Positions 40,888 through 50,843 are shown, counted from the first letter of the stretch. The stretch: DNA of 64,000 bases from an uncultured Pelagibacteraceae bacterium (GCA_902616725.1 CACMTZ010000001.1:62001-126000), one strand, 5' to 3'. Numbers and translations: made by a program. The notes: generated by a model not told the origin, from the letters alone.

Positions 40888-41820
40888 ATGGCAAATAAGA
40901 TTATCTTTATGGGTACACCAATATTTTGTGTTCCTATCTTAAAATCTCTATATCAAAATGGTTATAATATTTCTGTGGTTTTTACTCAACCACCACAAAA
41001 ATCTCATAGAGGACAAAAAATTAACAAAAGTCCAATTCAGGGTATCTCTGAAACTTTAAATATAGATTATAGAACACCCAAGACACTTCAGAATAATCGT
41101 GTGGAGTATGAATTTTTAAAAGAGTTAAATGCTGATCTTGCAATAGTGTGTGCATACGGACAAATAATTCCTGAAAATTTTTTAAACTTAACTAAAAAAG
41201 GTTTTGTAAATATACACGCCTCAATTCTTCCTAGTTGGCGAGGCGCAGCGCCAATCCAGAGATCAATTATGAATTTAGATCCTGAAACTGGCATAAGTAT
41301 TATGAAGATCAAAAAAGAATTGGATAGCGGACCAGTTAGTAATATTTATAAAATCAAAATAGATCAAAACCAAAATGCTCAAGAAATTTCAGAAAAACTA
41401 TCCGCTTTAGCGGCAGAAAAAATTTTAGATAATGTGGATGATATACTTGAAGATAAGGCGAAGTTTATTGATCAAGATCATTCAAAAGCAACTTATGCAA
41501 AAAAAATTGACAAGGAAGAGTCACAGATTGATTGGGACGAGGATGCCTCTAAAATTATTGGAAAAATAAATGGATTATTTCCCTCCCCGGGAGCTTCCTT
41601 TAGTTTTAACGGCGAAAGATATAAAATTTTGAAAGCCGAAATTGGTAATGGTATAGGTCAAGTGGGAGAAATTATTTCAAATCAGTTAGAAGTAGCATGT
41701 AATAACCACCAATCTATTAAGATTCTCGAAATTCAAAGACAAGGAAAAAGACCGCAAAAAATTAGCGAATTCATGTTGGGCTCTCAAATTAAAAAGGGCT
41801 CAAAGTTATCAAATGTTTAG
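40888..41820 (+). CDS. fmt: Methionyl-tRNA formyltransferase
   Basis: 310 residues. The N-terminal formyltransferase domain has the FMGTPIFCVPIL start, catalytic NIHASILPSWRGAAPIQ, and SIMKIKKELDSGP; the C-terminal tRNA-binding domain starts near residue 205. It formylates initiator Met-tRNA with 10-formyl-THF, the counterpart of def. It overlaps truA by 8 bases. Confidence 0.97.
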   Translation: MANKIIFMGTPIFCVPILKSLYQNGYNISVVFTQPPQKSHRGQKINKSPIQGISETLNIDYRTPKTLQNNRVEYEFLKELNADLAIVCAYGQIIPENFLNLTKKGFVNIHASILPSWRGAAPIQRSIMNLDPETGISIMKIKKELDSGPVSNIYKIKIDQNQNAQEISEKLSALAAEKILDNVDDILEDKAKFIDQDHSKATYAKKIDKEESQIDWDEDASKIIGKINGLFPSPGASFSFNGERYKILKAEIGNGIGQVGEIISNQLEVACNNHQSIKILEIQRQGKRPQKISEFMLGSQIKKGSKLSNV

Positions 41821-42553
41821 ATATCAAATATTAATTGAATATGATGGCACTAATTTTAGGGGGTGGCAAATTCAAAAAAAAGGAAAAACTGTTCAGGGAT
41901 TATTACAAGAGAAAATTTCAAAACTTTTAAAAGAAAAAATCATAATATATGGAGCTGGAAGATTAGATGTTGGTGTACACGCCAAAGAACAGTCAGCACA
42001 TTTTGATTGTAAAAATAAGATTGTAAAATTTGATAGATTTTTAAAATCAATCAATCATTTTTTAAATAAAGATGGAATAGCAATACTCAAAATTACAAAA
42101 AGAGGTAATAATTTTCATGCCAGATTTTCAGCTAAAATGAGAGTTTATAATTATGTGATTATTAATCGGATTAGTGGACCAGTTTTAGATAAAAATAGAG
42201 GCTGGCATATTATAAAAAATCTTGATTTAAAATTGATGAAAAGTGCTGCAAGAAAATTGATTGGTACTAAAGATTTCAGTACTTTTAGAAAATCGAGTTG
42301 TAGGGCTAAAAGTCCAATTAAGACTATGAAATCTGTAAAAATTAGATCTAATAAAAATAAGATTGAAATAGAATTCAGATCTCAATCTTTCTTACAACAA
42401 CAAGTCCGTTCTATGGTTGGTTGTTTAAAATATGTTGGGGAAGAAAAATGGACATTAAAAAGATTTGTAAATGCAATGCAGTCTAAAAAAAGACAATTAT
42501 GTGCTCCACCTGCACCACCTCAAGGTCTCTATTTAACGAGAGTTATTTATTAA
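41813..42553 (+). CDS. truA: tRNA pseudouridine synthase A (positions 38-40)
   Basis: 246 residues. The catalytic Asp is in GAGRLDVGVHAKEQSAHF, with FHARFSAKMRVYNY and the C-terminal LQQQVRSMVG. It modifies U38-40 of the anticodon stem-loop. It overlaps fmt by 8 bases and the convergent SET-domain gene by 21. Confidence 0.96.
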   Translation: MFRYQILIEYDGTNFRGWQIQKKGKTVQGLLQEKISKLLKEKIIIYGAGRLDVGVHAKEQSAHFDCKNKIVKFDRFLKSINHFLNKDGIAILKITKRGNNFHARFSAKMRVYNYVIINRISGPVLDKNRGWHIIKNLDLKLMKSAARKLIGTKDFSTFRKSSCRAKSPIKTMKSVKIRSNKNKIEIEFRSQSFLQQQVRSMVGCLKYVGEEKWTLKRFVNAMQSKKRQLCAPPAPPQGLYLTRVIY

Positions 42554-43027
42554 TTTTTTTTTATTACTCATCGCAAATTTACGGTTTATTCGCCATCTAC
42601 TTTCCTCACGAATTATAAAACCACAACAATTTTTTGATTTACATTTACAAGGAAATTGCTTGTAATCTTCTTTATCAAAACTAAAACCATAATCACAAGT
42701 TATCTCTTCGCCTTTCTTAATATCTCTATTAGCTGTTATCCAAATTTTTAAACCCTTACCATCATACCTGGCGTTAGCATCGCAACTATGATTAACTAAT
42801 CCAGCAATGTTAAATGAAAAATCACCGTCCAAAGTAAATCTTTTATTTAGAGTAAATAGATAAATAGGTTTTTTATTGTCATATTTGTCTGACTCTTCAA
42901 CTTCTTTATTTGTAATTATTTTTCCTAAGTAATTAATAATTTTTGTACCTTCTTTGATATTTTTAGTAGCATAAAGTCCACGACCTTTATTATCAATTTT
43001 TGATTTTCTTATTTTGTATAGTTTCAT
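42533..43027 (-). CDS. SET-domain protein lysine methyltransferase
   Basis: 164 residues. The SET core runs from about residue 5 (KSKIDNKGRGLYATKNIKEG) through the catalytic NHSCDANA (about 79-86) and EEITCDYGF (about 108-116). A post-SET Cys cluster CKCKSKNCCG follows, expected to bind zinc. The family methylates protein lysines with S-adenosylmethionine; the target is unknown, ribosomal or DNA-binding proteins being candidates. It lies 30 bases behind a deacetylase gene and converges on truA. Confidence 0.85.
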   Translation of the reverse strand: MKLYKIRKSKIDNKGRGLYATKNIKEGTKIINYLGKIITNKEVEESDKYDNKKPIYLFTLNKRFTLDGDFSFNIAGLVNHSCDANARYDGKGLKIWITANRDIKKGEEITCDYGFSFDKEDYKQFPCKCKSKNCCGFIIREESRWRINRKFAMSNKKKLINNSR

Positions 43028-43057
43028 GGAGTCGATTTATGATGGGCTAGATATTTA

Positions 43058-43981
43058 TCAATTGAATTCTACCAATGCATTAACATGTTCGTTAGCGCTT
43101 TCTGCTAAAGCATTTAAATCATATCCACCCTCAAGTATAGAAACAACTTTACCCGCAGTAAATTTATTGGTAGCTGCTAATGTTCTTTTAGTAATTTTAT
43201 AAAAATCTTTTGAACTAAGTTGAAATTGAGCTAATGGATCATCTTTATGTGCATCAAAACCTGCTGAAAATATGAGAAAATCTGGTTTATATTGAACTAA
43301 TCTTTCTAATACCTTATCAAATGCATTAAAGTATTCTTCTGAGTTCGTCCCAGCGGGCAAAGGGATATTCAATGAATTATTAAAGTCTCCTTTATCTTTA
43401 TCTGTTCCACCCCCAGGATAAAAAGGATATTGGTGTGTAGAAATATATAATGAATTTTTATTATTACGCATGACATCATAATTTCCATTACCCCAGTGCA
43501 CGTCAAAATCTACACAGGCAATTCTTTTGTATTTATACTTTGACACTAAATAGTTTGTTGCTACTCCCGCGTTTGATATACAACAAAATCCCATAGCTTT
43601 ATTTTTTTCAGCATGATGCCCAGGTGGTCTAGCCAAACAGAATGCATTTTTAAATTGATTACTCTCTATTCCATCTATTGCTCTTATTGTTGAGCCTGCA
43701 GCATCAAAAACTGCTTTTTTACTTTCGGGCGATACAACAGTATCGCCATCTAGAAACTTAAGGCCTTTTTGAGGAAAAGAATCTTTTAAATTATTTATAT
43801 AGTCTTTTGAATGAGTCATAGACAATATATCATCAGGAACATTATCTGGCTTATCCCAGATTAGGTCTTTTCTTTTTTTTAATTTTTCTTTTATAGCAAT
43901 TACTCTTTTAGGCTGCTCAGGATGACCATCGCCAGTGTTATGTTTCTCATAGGAGTCAGAATTTATGATCGCTGTTTTCAT
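43058..43981 (-). CDS. Histone-deacetylase-family hydrolase (AcuC/HDAC-like)
   Basis: 307 residues. RPPGHHAEKNKAMGFC (catalytic His pair), CVDFDVHWGNG (zinc Asp and His), FSAGFDAHKDDPL (second zinc Asp) and EGGYDL are all intact, so it is expected to be an active zinc deacetylase. Bacterial members remove acetyl groups from acetyl-lysine proteins, acetylpolyamines or related amides. Its start overlaps the dapE stop by 4 bases and the SET gene follows, so it belongs to the dapD-dapE transcript. Confidence 0.88.
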   Translation of the reverse strand: MKTAIINSDSYEKHNTGDGHPEQPKRVIAIKEKLKKRKDLIWDKPDNVPDDILSMTHSKDYINNLKDSFPQKGLKFLDGDTVVSPESKKAVFDAAGSTIRAIDGIESNQFKNAFCLARPPGHHAEKNKAMGFCCISNAGVATNYLVSKYKYKRIACVDFDVHWGNGNYDVMRNNKNSLYISTHQYPFYPGGGTDKDKGDFNNSLNIPLPAGTNSEEYFNAFDKVLERLVQYKPDFLIFSAGFDAHKDDPLAQFQLSSKDFYKITKRTLAATNKFTAGKVVSILEGGYDLNALAESANEHVNALVEFN

Positions 43982-45135
43982 TTAAAATAATTTACTAAAA
44001 TGTTTTCATAAATTTTCTTAAGATTTTTCAAATCTTTTAAAGATACGGCTTCATCAACTTTATGCATTGTTTTTCCAACAAGCCCAAATTCTAATCCAGG
44101 TGATATTTTTCTTATGAATCTTAAATCTGAGGTTCCACCTGTAGTAGATAGCTTTGGTTTAATTTTGGTAACTTTTTTTATGATACTTTGTATCATGTGC
44201 GTTGTTTCGTTTGGCTTTGTTAGAAATGCCTCACCTGAAACTCTATAATCAATTTTAAATTTTGATTTATTTCTCTTGGTTATTTTTTTAAAAATTTTAT
44301 TAAGTCTATTTTTAATAGAATTTGACGAATGTTTATTATTAAACCTTATATTAAATGTTGCCTCAGCCATAGCCGGGATAACATTATCAGCGTTATTATT
44401 TATATTTATTTTTGTAACCTCTAAGTTTGTAGGTTGGAAGTTTTTTGATCCTCTATCGAATTTAATATCTTTTAATTCTTTTAAAATATTTACAATTATA
44501 GTTGAGGGATTATTTGCTCTATGAGGATATGCAACATGACCTTGTTGACCAAAAATATTTAATTTACCAGTTAAACTACCCCTACGTCCAATCTTTATCA
44601 TTTCGCCTAATTTATTTGGATTTGTTGGTTCACCAACAAGACAAAAGTTAATTTTCTCTTTTCTTTTTTTTAAATAATCTACAACTTTTTTGGTACCATT
44701 TAATGCATCACCTTCTTCATCTCCTGTAATAAGTAAACTTATTGATCCGTTGAATTTTCTATTTTTTGATAAAAAAGTGCTTACAGCAGACACAAAAGCT
44801 GCAACAGAGCTTTTCATATCATTTGCACCTCTTCCAATTAAATGACCTTTTTTGATAGATGGTTTAAATGGATTTACTGTCCAATCCTTAATGTTTCCTG
44901 GAGGGACAATATCAACATGTCCTGCAAACATAAAATTTGGCTCCTTAGACCCTAATCTAGCATATAAGTTTTTCACAGGTTGAAATCCTTTTTCTTTAAA
45001 TTCCAGTATTTTTGTTTTGAAACCAAGTTTTTTTAATTTTTTTTCTAAAAATTTCATTACTCCCGCATCAATTGGAGTGATGGAAGGAAATCTGATTAGC
45101 TCTTTAGCTAATTTTAACTCATTTAAAGTTTTCAT
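43978..45135 (-). CDS. dapE: Succinyl-diaminopimelate desuccinylase
   Basis: 385 residues, M20 family. Metal ligands in FAGHVDIVPPG and the following GRGANDMKSSVAAFVSA, catalytic Glu in TGDEEGDA, and the DapE-type TTGGTSDLRFI near the C-terminus. It releases succinate to give LL-diaminopimelate for lysine and peptidoglycan. It follows dapD by 2 bases. Confidence 0.95.
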   Translation of the reverse strand: MKTLNELKLAKELIRFPSITPIDAGVMKFLEKKLKKLGFKTKILEFKEKGFQPVKNLYARLGSKEPNFMFAGHVDIVPPGNIKDWTVNPFKPSIKKGHLIGRGANDMKSSVAAFVSAVSTFLSKNRKFNGSISLLITGDEEGDALNGTKKVVDYLKKRKEKINFCLVGEPTNPNKLGEMIKIGRRGSLTGKLNIFGQQGHVAYPHRANNPSTIIVNILKELKDIKFDRGSKNFQPTNLEVTKININNNADNVIPAMAEATFNIRFNNKHSSNSIKNRLNKIFKKITKRNKSKFKIDYRVSGEAFLTKPNETTHMIQSIIKKVTKIKPKLSTTGGTSDLRFIRKISPGLEFGLVGKTMHKVDEAVSLKDLKNLKKIYENILVNYFK

Positions 45136-45137
45136 TT

Positions 45138-45965
45138 TTAGTCTCTTAAGAGGTCGTTAATAGAAGTTTTAGATCTTGTTTTTTCATCAACTTGTTTAAT
45201 TATTACTGCACAATACAATGAGGGTGCAGAAGAATTATTTTTATCAGGCAATGAGCCCGGAACTACAACTGAATAAGGTGGTATTTTACCATAAGTAATT
45301 TTCCCAGTTTTTCTTTCAACTATTTTAGTTGATTGACCAATATACATACCCATACTTAAAACTGAACCTTCACCAACAATTACGCCTTCAACTACCTCGG
45401 ACATCGCTCCAAGAAATACATTATCTTCTATGATTGTTGGTAAAGCTTGCGCTGGCTCTAGAACTCCACCAACACCCGAACCGGCAGAAATATGACAATT
45501 CTTACCTATCTGACAACAACTACCAGCTCTTGCAAAAGTATCTATCATCGTTCCTTCGTCAATATATGCTCCAATGTTTACATAACATGGCATAAGAACA
45601 GCATTTTTTCCGACAAATGAACCTTTTCTTACAGGTGAGTTCGGAACCATTCTAAAACCTGCTTTTTCATGATCAACTTTAGTCCATCCTGCAGTTTTAC
45701 CTTTTAGTAAATGTGATTTATCATACCAACTACTATAAGGACCATTTAAATTTTCCATTGGGTAAATTCTAAAACTTAACATTATAGCCTTCTTAAGGTG
45801 CTGATGAGTTACCCATTCTCCATTTATTTTCTCAGCAACTCTTGATTTACCACTATCTAAATCAGCAATAACTTGGTTAATAGCATCTTTTAAATTTTGA
45901 TCAGAATTTTGGTTTACCTGATCTTTATTTTCCCAAGCATCATTGATTATTTTTTCTAAAGACAT
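45138..45965 (-). CDS. dapD: Tetrahydrodipicolinate N-succinyltransferase
   Basis: 275 residues. N-terminal helical region, then a left-handed beta-helix of hexapeptide repeats (about 100-240) with [34 protein letters not shown] and [15 protein letters not shown] turns. It succinylates tetrahydrodipicolinate. It sits between the HAD phosphatase and dapE. Confidence 0.97.
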   Translation of the reverse strand: MSLEKIINDAWENKDQVNQNSDQNLKDAINQVIADLDSGKSRVAEKINGEWVTHQHLKKAIMLSFRIYPMENLNGPYSSWYDKSHLLKGKTAGWTKVDHEKAGFRMVPNSPVRKGSFVGKNAVLMPCYVNIGAYIDEGTMIDTFARAGSCCQIGKNCHISAGSGVGGVLEPAQALPTIIEDNVFLGAMSEVVEGVIVGEGSVLSMGMYIGQSTKIVERKTGKITYGKIPPYSVVVPGSLPDKNNSSAPSLYCAVIIKQVDEKTRSKTSINDLLRD

Positions 45966-45967
45966 AA

Positions 45968-46657
45968 TTAATTACTTTTTAATAGCCTTATTTCTTTTAG
46001 AAATAAAGACAGATTTTCAATTTTGTGTGAAATAAAATCTTTGTCTGCATCCATTTTTCCAAAATGCTCATCATTAATTAACCAAACGGTTGTACAACCT
46101 CGTTTGTGACCTATACTTAAATTTTTAGCTATATCTTCAATGTAAATAGTCTCTTTTGGATCTATGCCAAATTTTTTTACCATTAAGTCGAAGGTTTCCG
46201 CTTCTGGTTTAGGTACATAACCAGCATCTTTAATATCAAAAACCTTATCTCTTCCAAATAAATCATACACACCCAAGTGAGTTAAAATATTAGCGGCATG
46301 TTCAGCACTACCATTGGTGAAGATAAATTTTTCCATATCTAATTGTTTAAGTTCATTTCTCATAATTTTATCTTCTTTCATAAATGATAAATCAATTTCA
46401 TGGACGTAAGATAAAAATTCATCTGGTGATATTCCATTGTGGACCATTAATCCTCTTAATGATGTATTATATTTATAGAAATAATTTGTTTGTAATTCTT
46501 TGGCTTTATCTTTATTAATTTTAAGTTTTTCAGATATAAATTGAGTCATCCTCTTTGAAACTTGACCAAACACACGCTCTAAAGAATAGTTATTGTGCTT
46601 TCCATAACAAACACCATCAAGATCAAGTAGCAGATATTTTTTTTCTTTTAAGTTCAT
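45968..46657 (-). CDS. HAD-family pyrimidine 5'-nucleotidase-like phosphatase
   Basis: 229 residues from the ATG at 46657, which overlaps the argB TGA (ATGA); an in-frame start at 46708 would reach 17 codons back into argB. Motif I is [11 protein letters not shown] (nucleophile Asp), motif [11 protein letters not shown], motif III Lys near KPEAETF, motif [10 protein letters not shown]. Yeast SDT1/PHM8-like enzymes have this architecture and hydrolyse pyrimidine monophosphates. Its place between argB and dapD is normal for alphaproteobacteria. Confidence 0.88.
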   Translation of the reverse strand: MNLKEKKYLLLDLDGVCYGKHNNYSLERVFGQVSKRMTQFISEKLKINKDKAKELQTNYFYKYNTSLRGLMVHNGISPDEFLSYVHEIDLSFMKEDKIMRNELKQLDMEKFIFTNGSAEHAANILTHLGVYDLFGRDKVFDIKDAGYVPKPEAETFDLMVKKFGIDPKETIYIEDIAKNLSIGHKRGCTTVWLINDEHFGKMDADKDFISHKIENLSLFLKEIRLLKSN

Positions 46658-47502
46658 TTTCTTATTAATGTACCTGATCCCTTGTCTGAGAAAATTTCCC
46701 ATAAACAAGAATGCTGTTTTGTACCATTAATTATACCTGCTGCTGTAACTCCATTATTAACAGCATCTAGACAAGCATTTATTTTGGGTATCATTCCTTC
46801 AGTAATTGTCTCATCTTTTACCATCTCTAATATTTCGGATGAGGATATTTCATCTATAAGTTTTTTTTCTTTATTTAAAACACCATCAACATTTGTCATC
46901 AAAAGCAATCTCCTTGATTTAAGAGATTTAGCTACAGCCATTGCAGCAGTATCACCATTAATATTATGTGTTTGATTATTTTTATCTAAGCCTAATGGTG
47001 AAACAATCGGTATTTTATTTTGTTGAATTATATCCAATAAAATATCGTTATTAATCTTATTTGGTAGACCAACAAAGCCCAGCTCTTTTGCCTCTGGTAC
47101 GACCTCAATAATATTATCTTTTTTAGTATGGATGGAGACCGCTTCTGTATTTTTTTTGTCCAAAGAGTTTACAATATCATTGTTAAAATCTATTAAGACT
47201 GACTCAACAATGTTTATAATTTTTTCATCAGTAACTCTTAGCCCTCTTATAAATTTTGATTGAATATTAGATTTATCTAATTCTCTCTTGATTCTCGGAC
47301 CTCCACCATGAACTACAATAACTGAAAGACCTAATTTATTTAAAATACTTAAATCAGTAATAAAATTATCAAAGATATTTCTATCTATTAAAACATTTCC
47401 TCCATATTTTATGACTATCAAGTCATTTTTATATTTTTCTATATATTTATTAACCTCATTTATTGGAGGTCCGTTTTCGGGAAGAATTTTTTTTAAGTCC
47501 AT
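46654..47502 (-). CDS. argB: Acetylglutamate kinase
   Basis: 282 residues. Phosphate-binding VIKYGGNVL, glycine-rich VVHGGGPRIKRELDK, NINGDTAAMAVAKSLKSRRL and the GGMIPKI-type loop (EGMIPKINACLDAV). It phosphorylates N-acetylglutamate in arginine synthesis. It lies 21 bases behind yidC with no engB/yihA between. Confidence 0.97.
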   Translation of the reverse strand: MDLKKILPENGPPINEVNKYIEKYKNDLIVIKYGGNVLIDRNIFDNFITDLSILNKLGLSVIVVHGGGPRIKRELDKSNIQSKFIRGLRVTDEKIINIVESVLIDFNNDIVNSLDKKNTEAVSIHTKKDNIIEVVPEAKELGFVGLPNKINNDILLDIIQQNKIPIVSPLGLDKNNQTHNINGDTAAMAVAKSLKSRRLLLMTNVDGVLNKEKKLIDEISSSEILEMVKDETITEGMIPKINACLDAVNNGVTAAGIINGTKQHSCLWEIFSDKGSGTLIRK

Positions 47503-47523
47503 TAATTTATTTTAAATTAAAGT

Positions 47524-49203
47524 TTAGGTTGTCGTTTTGACTGTTGTTCTTCTCATAATAAATACTTGCTGAGCCATTGTTAAAATATTATTAACAGTCC
47601 AGTAAATAACTAACCCACTTGGGAACGGTGCGAGTATTACAGTTAAGAAAAGCGGGAAGAAAGCAAAAATTTTAGCTTGCATTGGATCAGTAGGTGCGGG
47701 ATTTAATCTTTGTTGCACCCACATCGAAACTCCCATTGCTACTGGCCAAGCTCCAATAACCAAGAAACTTGGAACGTCGTAGGGTAATAAACCAAAAATA
47801 TTAAATATACTTGTTGGATCTCTCTCACTTAAATCATGAATCCATCCATAAAATGGCATTTGTCTCATTTCAATAGTGACAAACAAAACTTTATATAATG
47901 CAAAAAATACAGGTATTTGAACAAGAATTGGCAAACAACCTGACATTGGGTTTACTTTTTCCTTTTTGTAAAGAGCCATCATTTCTTGTTGAAGTTTCAT
48001 TTTATCATTTTTATGCAACTCTTTAAGACGAACCATTTCTGGTTGAAGAACTTTCATTTTTGCCATGCTTTTAAATGAAAAGTTAGCCAATGGGAAAAAA
48101 ACTAAACGAATACAAATAGTGATAGCTATAATTGCCAAGCCATAGTTTCCAAGTAGTTTAAAGAAATAATCAATTCCATAAAATAGAGGCTTGGTTATGA
48201 AGTATAAAAATCCCCAATCAATAACTAAATCAAATTTATCTATGTTGAGTTTTTCAGCATATCCGTCTATCACATCCACTCTCTTTGCAGCAACGATAAT
48301 TTGTAATTCTTCCTCTATTGAACTTTTTTCATTTAATGCCAAAGGATCTGTAGAAATAAAATTTGCTCTAAATTTATTTTTATAGTCGAATGTTGTTTTA
48401 AACTCTTTATCTTTTGGTGGTATTAAGGAAGTAATCCAATATTTATCACTTATCCCTAACCACCCTTTATTAGCTACTTTAGTAAACTTCTTTTCTTGAA
48501 TATCATCATAATCCTCTTCTATTAACTCATCATCTAAAGTTGCAATGAGTCCTTCATGAAGAATTAAAAAATCAATTATTTCTGGAATTTCATTTCTTAT
48601 TATTTGTCCATATGAGTAAAAATCATATTTATTATTACTCTCATTAATTATTTTTTGTTTAACAGTAAAAAGATATTTATCATCTAAAGACATTATTTTT
48701 TCAAATTTTAGGCCCTGTTCGTTAGACCATGATAGTTTTATTGGAGACCCGTCTGTGAGTTTGTTATTACCTTCTATTGACCAAATTGTATCTGAGTTAG
48801 GAACATCAACATTTTTATCAGAAGTAACAAAACCACTATCTATTAGATATCCCTCCTTAATATTTCGAGGTCCTAATAAAGTTACTCTTTTTTCATTATC
48901 AAGGGTTACTTTATAATTCTTGAAAGTTAAATCATCTATTGATGCACCTTTTAATGAGATTGAACCTATAATATTTTCATTTTCAAATTGAATTCTTTCA
49001 CTTTGTTTTAATGCATTATCTCTTGAAATTGTAATTTGTGTTTCCTTTTGTTCTAAACTTGGTGCATCACCACTTTGTTCAATTTTTTCTTTTTCAACAA
49101 TATTTTGATCCACTGTTGATTTTTCTGGAACAAAGAATAATGCCCATAAAACAATTACAGCAGATGATAAAGCTATAGCTGCTATTGTATTTTTAGAATC
49201 CAT
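47524..49203 (-). CDS. yidC: Membrane protein insertase YidC
   Basis: 559 residues. N-terminal membrane segment (7-25), large periplasmic beta domain (about 45-335), and the insertase core of five helices (from about 350), with MAKMKVLQPEMVRLKELHKNDK and PMSGCLPILVQIPVFFALYKVL. It inserts and folds inner-membrane proteins with or without Sec. Its ATG overlaps the yidD stop by one base. Confidence 0.97.
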   Translation of the reverse strand: MDSKNTIAAIALSSAVIVLWALFFVPEKSTVDQNIVEKEKIEQSGDAPSLEQKETQITISRDNALKQSERIQFENENIIGSISLKGASIDDLTFKNYKVTLDNEKRVTLLGPRNIKEGYLIDSGFVTSDKNVDVPNSDTIWSIEGNNKLTDGSPIKLSWSNEQGLKFEKIMSLDDKYLFTVKQKIINESNNKYDFYSYGQIIRNEIPEIIDFLILHEGLIATLDDELIEEDYDDIQEKKFTKVANKGWLGISDKYWITSLIPPKDKEFKTTFDYKNKFRANFISTDPLALNEKSSIEEELQIIVAAKRVDVIDGYAEKLNIDKFDLVIDWGFLYFITKPLFYGIDYFFKLLGNYGLAIIAITICIRLVFFPLANFSFKSMAKMKVLQPEMVRLKELHKNDKMKLQQEMMALYKKEKVNPMSGCLPILVQIPVFFALYKVLFVTIEMRQMPFYGWIHDLSERDPTSIFNIFGLLPYDVPSFLVIGAWPVAMGVSMWVQQRLNPAPTDPMQAKIFAFFPLFLTVILAPFPSGLVIYWTVNNILTMAQQVFIMRRTTVKTTT

Positions 49204-49442
49204 TATTTTTTAACTTTTATTTCTTTTTTTACAGGATCAATTCCACCTTCTTTAAAAGGGTGGCATGAAAGAATCCTTTTTAAACTTAAATATCCACCCT
49301 TAAAAAAACCATAAGTTTTTAATGCCTCAATGCTATAATCAGAACAAGATGGAAAGTACCTACAAGAGTTACCTAGTAATGGACTTATTAGGTATTTGTA
49401 AGCCTGAATTAATTTTATAAATATAATTGTAAAAATGTTCAT
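49203..49442 (-). CDS. yidD: Membrane protein insertion efficiency factor YidD
   Basis: 79 residues. Three-Cys core [20 protein letters not shown] and [13 protein letters not shown], the family signature, after an amphipathic membrane-binding helix. It assists YidC. It shares one base with rnpA and one with yidC, so all three are tightly coupled. Confidence 0.95.
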   Translation of the reverse strand: MNIFTIIFIKLIQAYKYLISPLLGNSCRYFPSCSDYSIEALKTYGFFKGGYLSLKRILSCHPFKEGGIDPVKKEIKVKK

Positions 49443-49783
49443 TATTTAATTTTTTTAAAATCCTGAAATAAGGTTTCTTTTATAATTTTAAATTCATTAC
49501 TTAGCATAGTTGACTTAGCAATAACAAGATATGAATAGTGATATTTTAGAGGTATTTCTTTAACAGCATCATTCATAATATTCCTTAGTCTCCTCTTTAT
49601 CTTGTTTCTCTTTACAGCATTTCCTATCTTCTTTTTAGTTACAAAAGAAATATTAAGTTTCTGATTATTTTTTTTATTAATATTACCAAAAAAAATTGTT
49701 ACATATCTGTTTGATACTTTTTTCTTTTTGAGCAAAGTTTTAAAGTCTTCATTCTTTGAAAGAGCAACAATTTTGCTTTTCAT
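49442..49783 (-). CDS. rnpA: Ribonuclease P protein component
   Basis: 113 residues from the ATG at 49783 ([18 protein letters not shown]). A longer frame from 49816 would overlap rpmH by 23 bases and add 11 residues unlike the family. The conserved basic core [16 protein letters not shown] marks RnpA. It binds RNase P RNA and helps cut tRNA 5' leaders. It follows rpmH by 10 bases. Confidence 0.93.
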   Translation of the reverse strand: MKSKIVALSKNEDFKTLLKKKKVSNRYVTIFFGNINKKNNQKLNISFVTKKKIGNAVKRNKIKRRLRNIMNDAVKEIPLKYHYSYLVIAKSTMLSNEFKIIKETLFQDFKKIK

Positions 49784-49793
49784 TGAGTTGGCT

Positions 49794-49955
49794 TTATTTT
49801 CTTCTTCTTTTAACAATTGAGGATACTGTTAAATTTTTTCTTCCTCTAGCTCTTCTTCTTTTTAAAAGTTTTCTACCTCCCTTGGTTTTCATTTTTGATC
49901 TAAAACCATGGGTTCGGCTTCTTTTTTTCCTAGATGGTTGATATGTTCTTTTCAT
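49794..49955 (-). CDS. rpmH: 50S ribosomal protein L34 with C-terminal extension
   Basis: 53 residues, against 44-46 in most bacteria. The start [18 protein letters not shown] and the middle [17 protein letters not shown] match L34 closely. After the usual end there are about nine further residues, [10 protein letters not shown], which are very basic. It is the first gene of rpmH-rnpA-yidD-yidC. The 88-base gap to the divergent TVP38 gene must hold both promoters and is AT-rich without a clear hexamer pair. Confidence 0.95.
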   Translation of the reverse strand: MKRTYQPSRKKRSRTHGFRSKMKTKGGRKLLKRRRARGRKNLTVSSIVKRRRK

Positions 49956-50043
49956 AAAAGTGGTTAAATTTATATAAAATTTCGCCCTTTATAATAATTA
50001 AATATATAAATAGCAAATAGAAGATTTATAAATACCATGAACC

Positions 50044-50769
50044 ATGATGGAAAAAGCTAAGAAAACTAAAATAATAATAGGTTTATCATACTTAGTTTTA
50101 CTTACTATATTTGTGTTATTGTTTTTTTCAAAATTTAGTATCCAAGAAATAACTTCTTATGACTTCATTAAAGAAAACAGATTGTATTTTTTAAAATTAA
50201 AAAATTCTAATTTGTTTTTAATATCCATAATTTTTTTAATTTTTACAATATTATGGGTTTTTCCATTTTTAGGTTTTGGTTCTCCAATCGCACTACTAGG
50301 AGGATTTATTTTTGGCAAATGGCTGGGTACTATAATTGTGGTCATAGGTATGAGTATTGGTGCAACATTTCTTTATATTTTTGGAAACTATTTTTTAAAA
50401 GATTTTATTAGAGATAAATTTTTAAATAGATATCAAAATCTAGAGAGAAAATTTAAAAAGTCTGAATTCTATTATCTTTTAATATATAGATTTATTGGAG
50501 GAATACCTTGGCAACTTAGCTGCATTTTGCCTACAATTTTTGATGTTAGGGTAAAAAATTTTTTTTTCGCATCATTAATAGGAATAATACCTCAAATTTT
50601 TTTAGCTGTTTCTTTAGGTAGTGGTCTGGAAAAAGTAATAGAGCAAAATTCACAAGTTCCTAAAATTACAGATATAATTTTTTCACCTGAAATATATATT
50701 CCAATTTTAGCCTTTTTTAGTTTAGTCTTGATTACAATTTTTCTTAGAAAGTCTTTTTATAAAAATTAG
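50044..50769 (+). CDS. TVP38/TMEM64 (DedA-superfamily) membrane protein
   Basis: 241 residues with about six membrane segments. The SNARE-associated domain signature spans FLGFGSPIALLGGFIFGKWLG to the IYRFIGGIPWQLSCILPT segment (about residues 75-165). In bacteria the family is linked to lipid or membrane homeostasis. It starts ATG-ATG at 50044 and is divergent from rpmH. tRNA-Thr on the other strand begins one base after its stop. Confidence 0.88.
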   Translation: MMEKAKKTKIIIGLSYLVLLTIFVLLFFSKFSIQEITSYDFIKENRLYFLKLKNSNLFLISIIFLIFTILWVFPFLGFGSPIALLGGFIFGKWLGTIIVVIGMSIGATFLYIFGNYFLKDFIRDKFLNRYQNLERKFKKSEFYYLLIYRFIGGIPWQLSCILPTIFDVRVKNFFFASLIGIIPQIFLAVSLGSGLEKVIEQNSQVPKITDIIFSPEIYIPILAFFSLVLITIFLRKSFYKN

Positions 50770-50843
50770 TGGTGCTCCCACCAAGAATCGAACTTGGAAT
50801 TTATCCTTACCATGGACACGTTATGCCATTTAACTATGGGAGC
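50770..50843 (-). tRNA. tRNA-Thr(GGT)
   Basis: A 74-nt cloverleaf with encoded CCA. Acceptor GCTCCCA/TGGGAGC, D arm GTTA/TAAC with loop AATGGCA (G18 and G19 present), anticodon loop ATGGTAA (anticodon GGT), T arm CCAAG/CTTGG with a regular TTCGATT loop. It reads ACC/ACU. Position 32 is A, slightly unusual. Confidence 0.93.
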
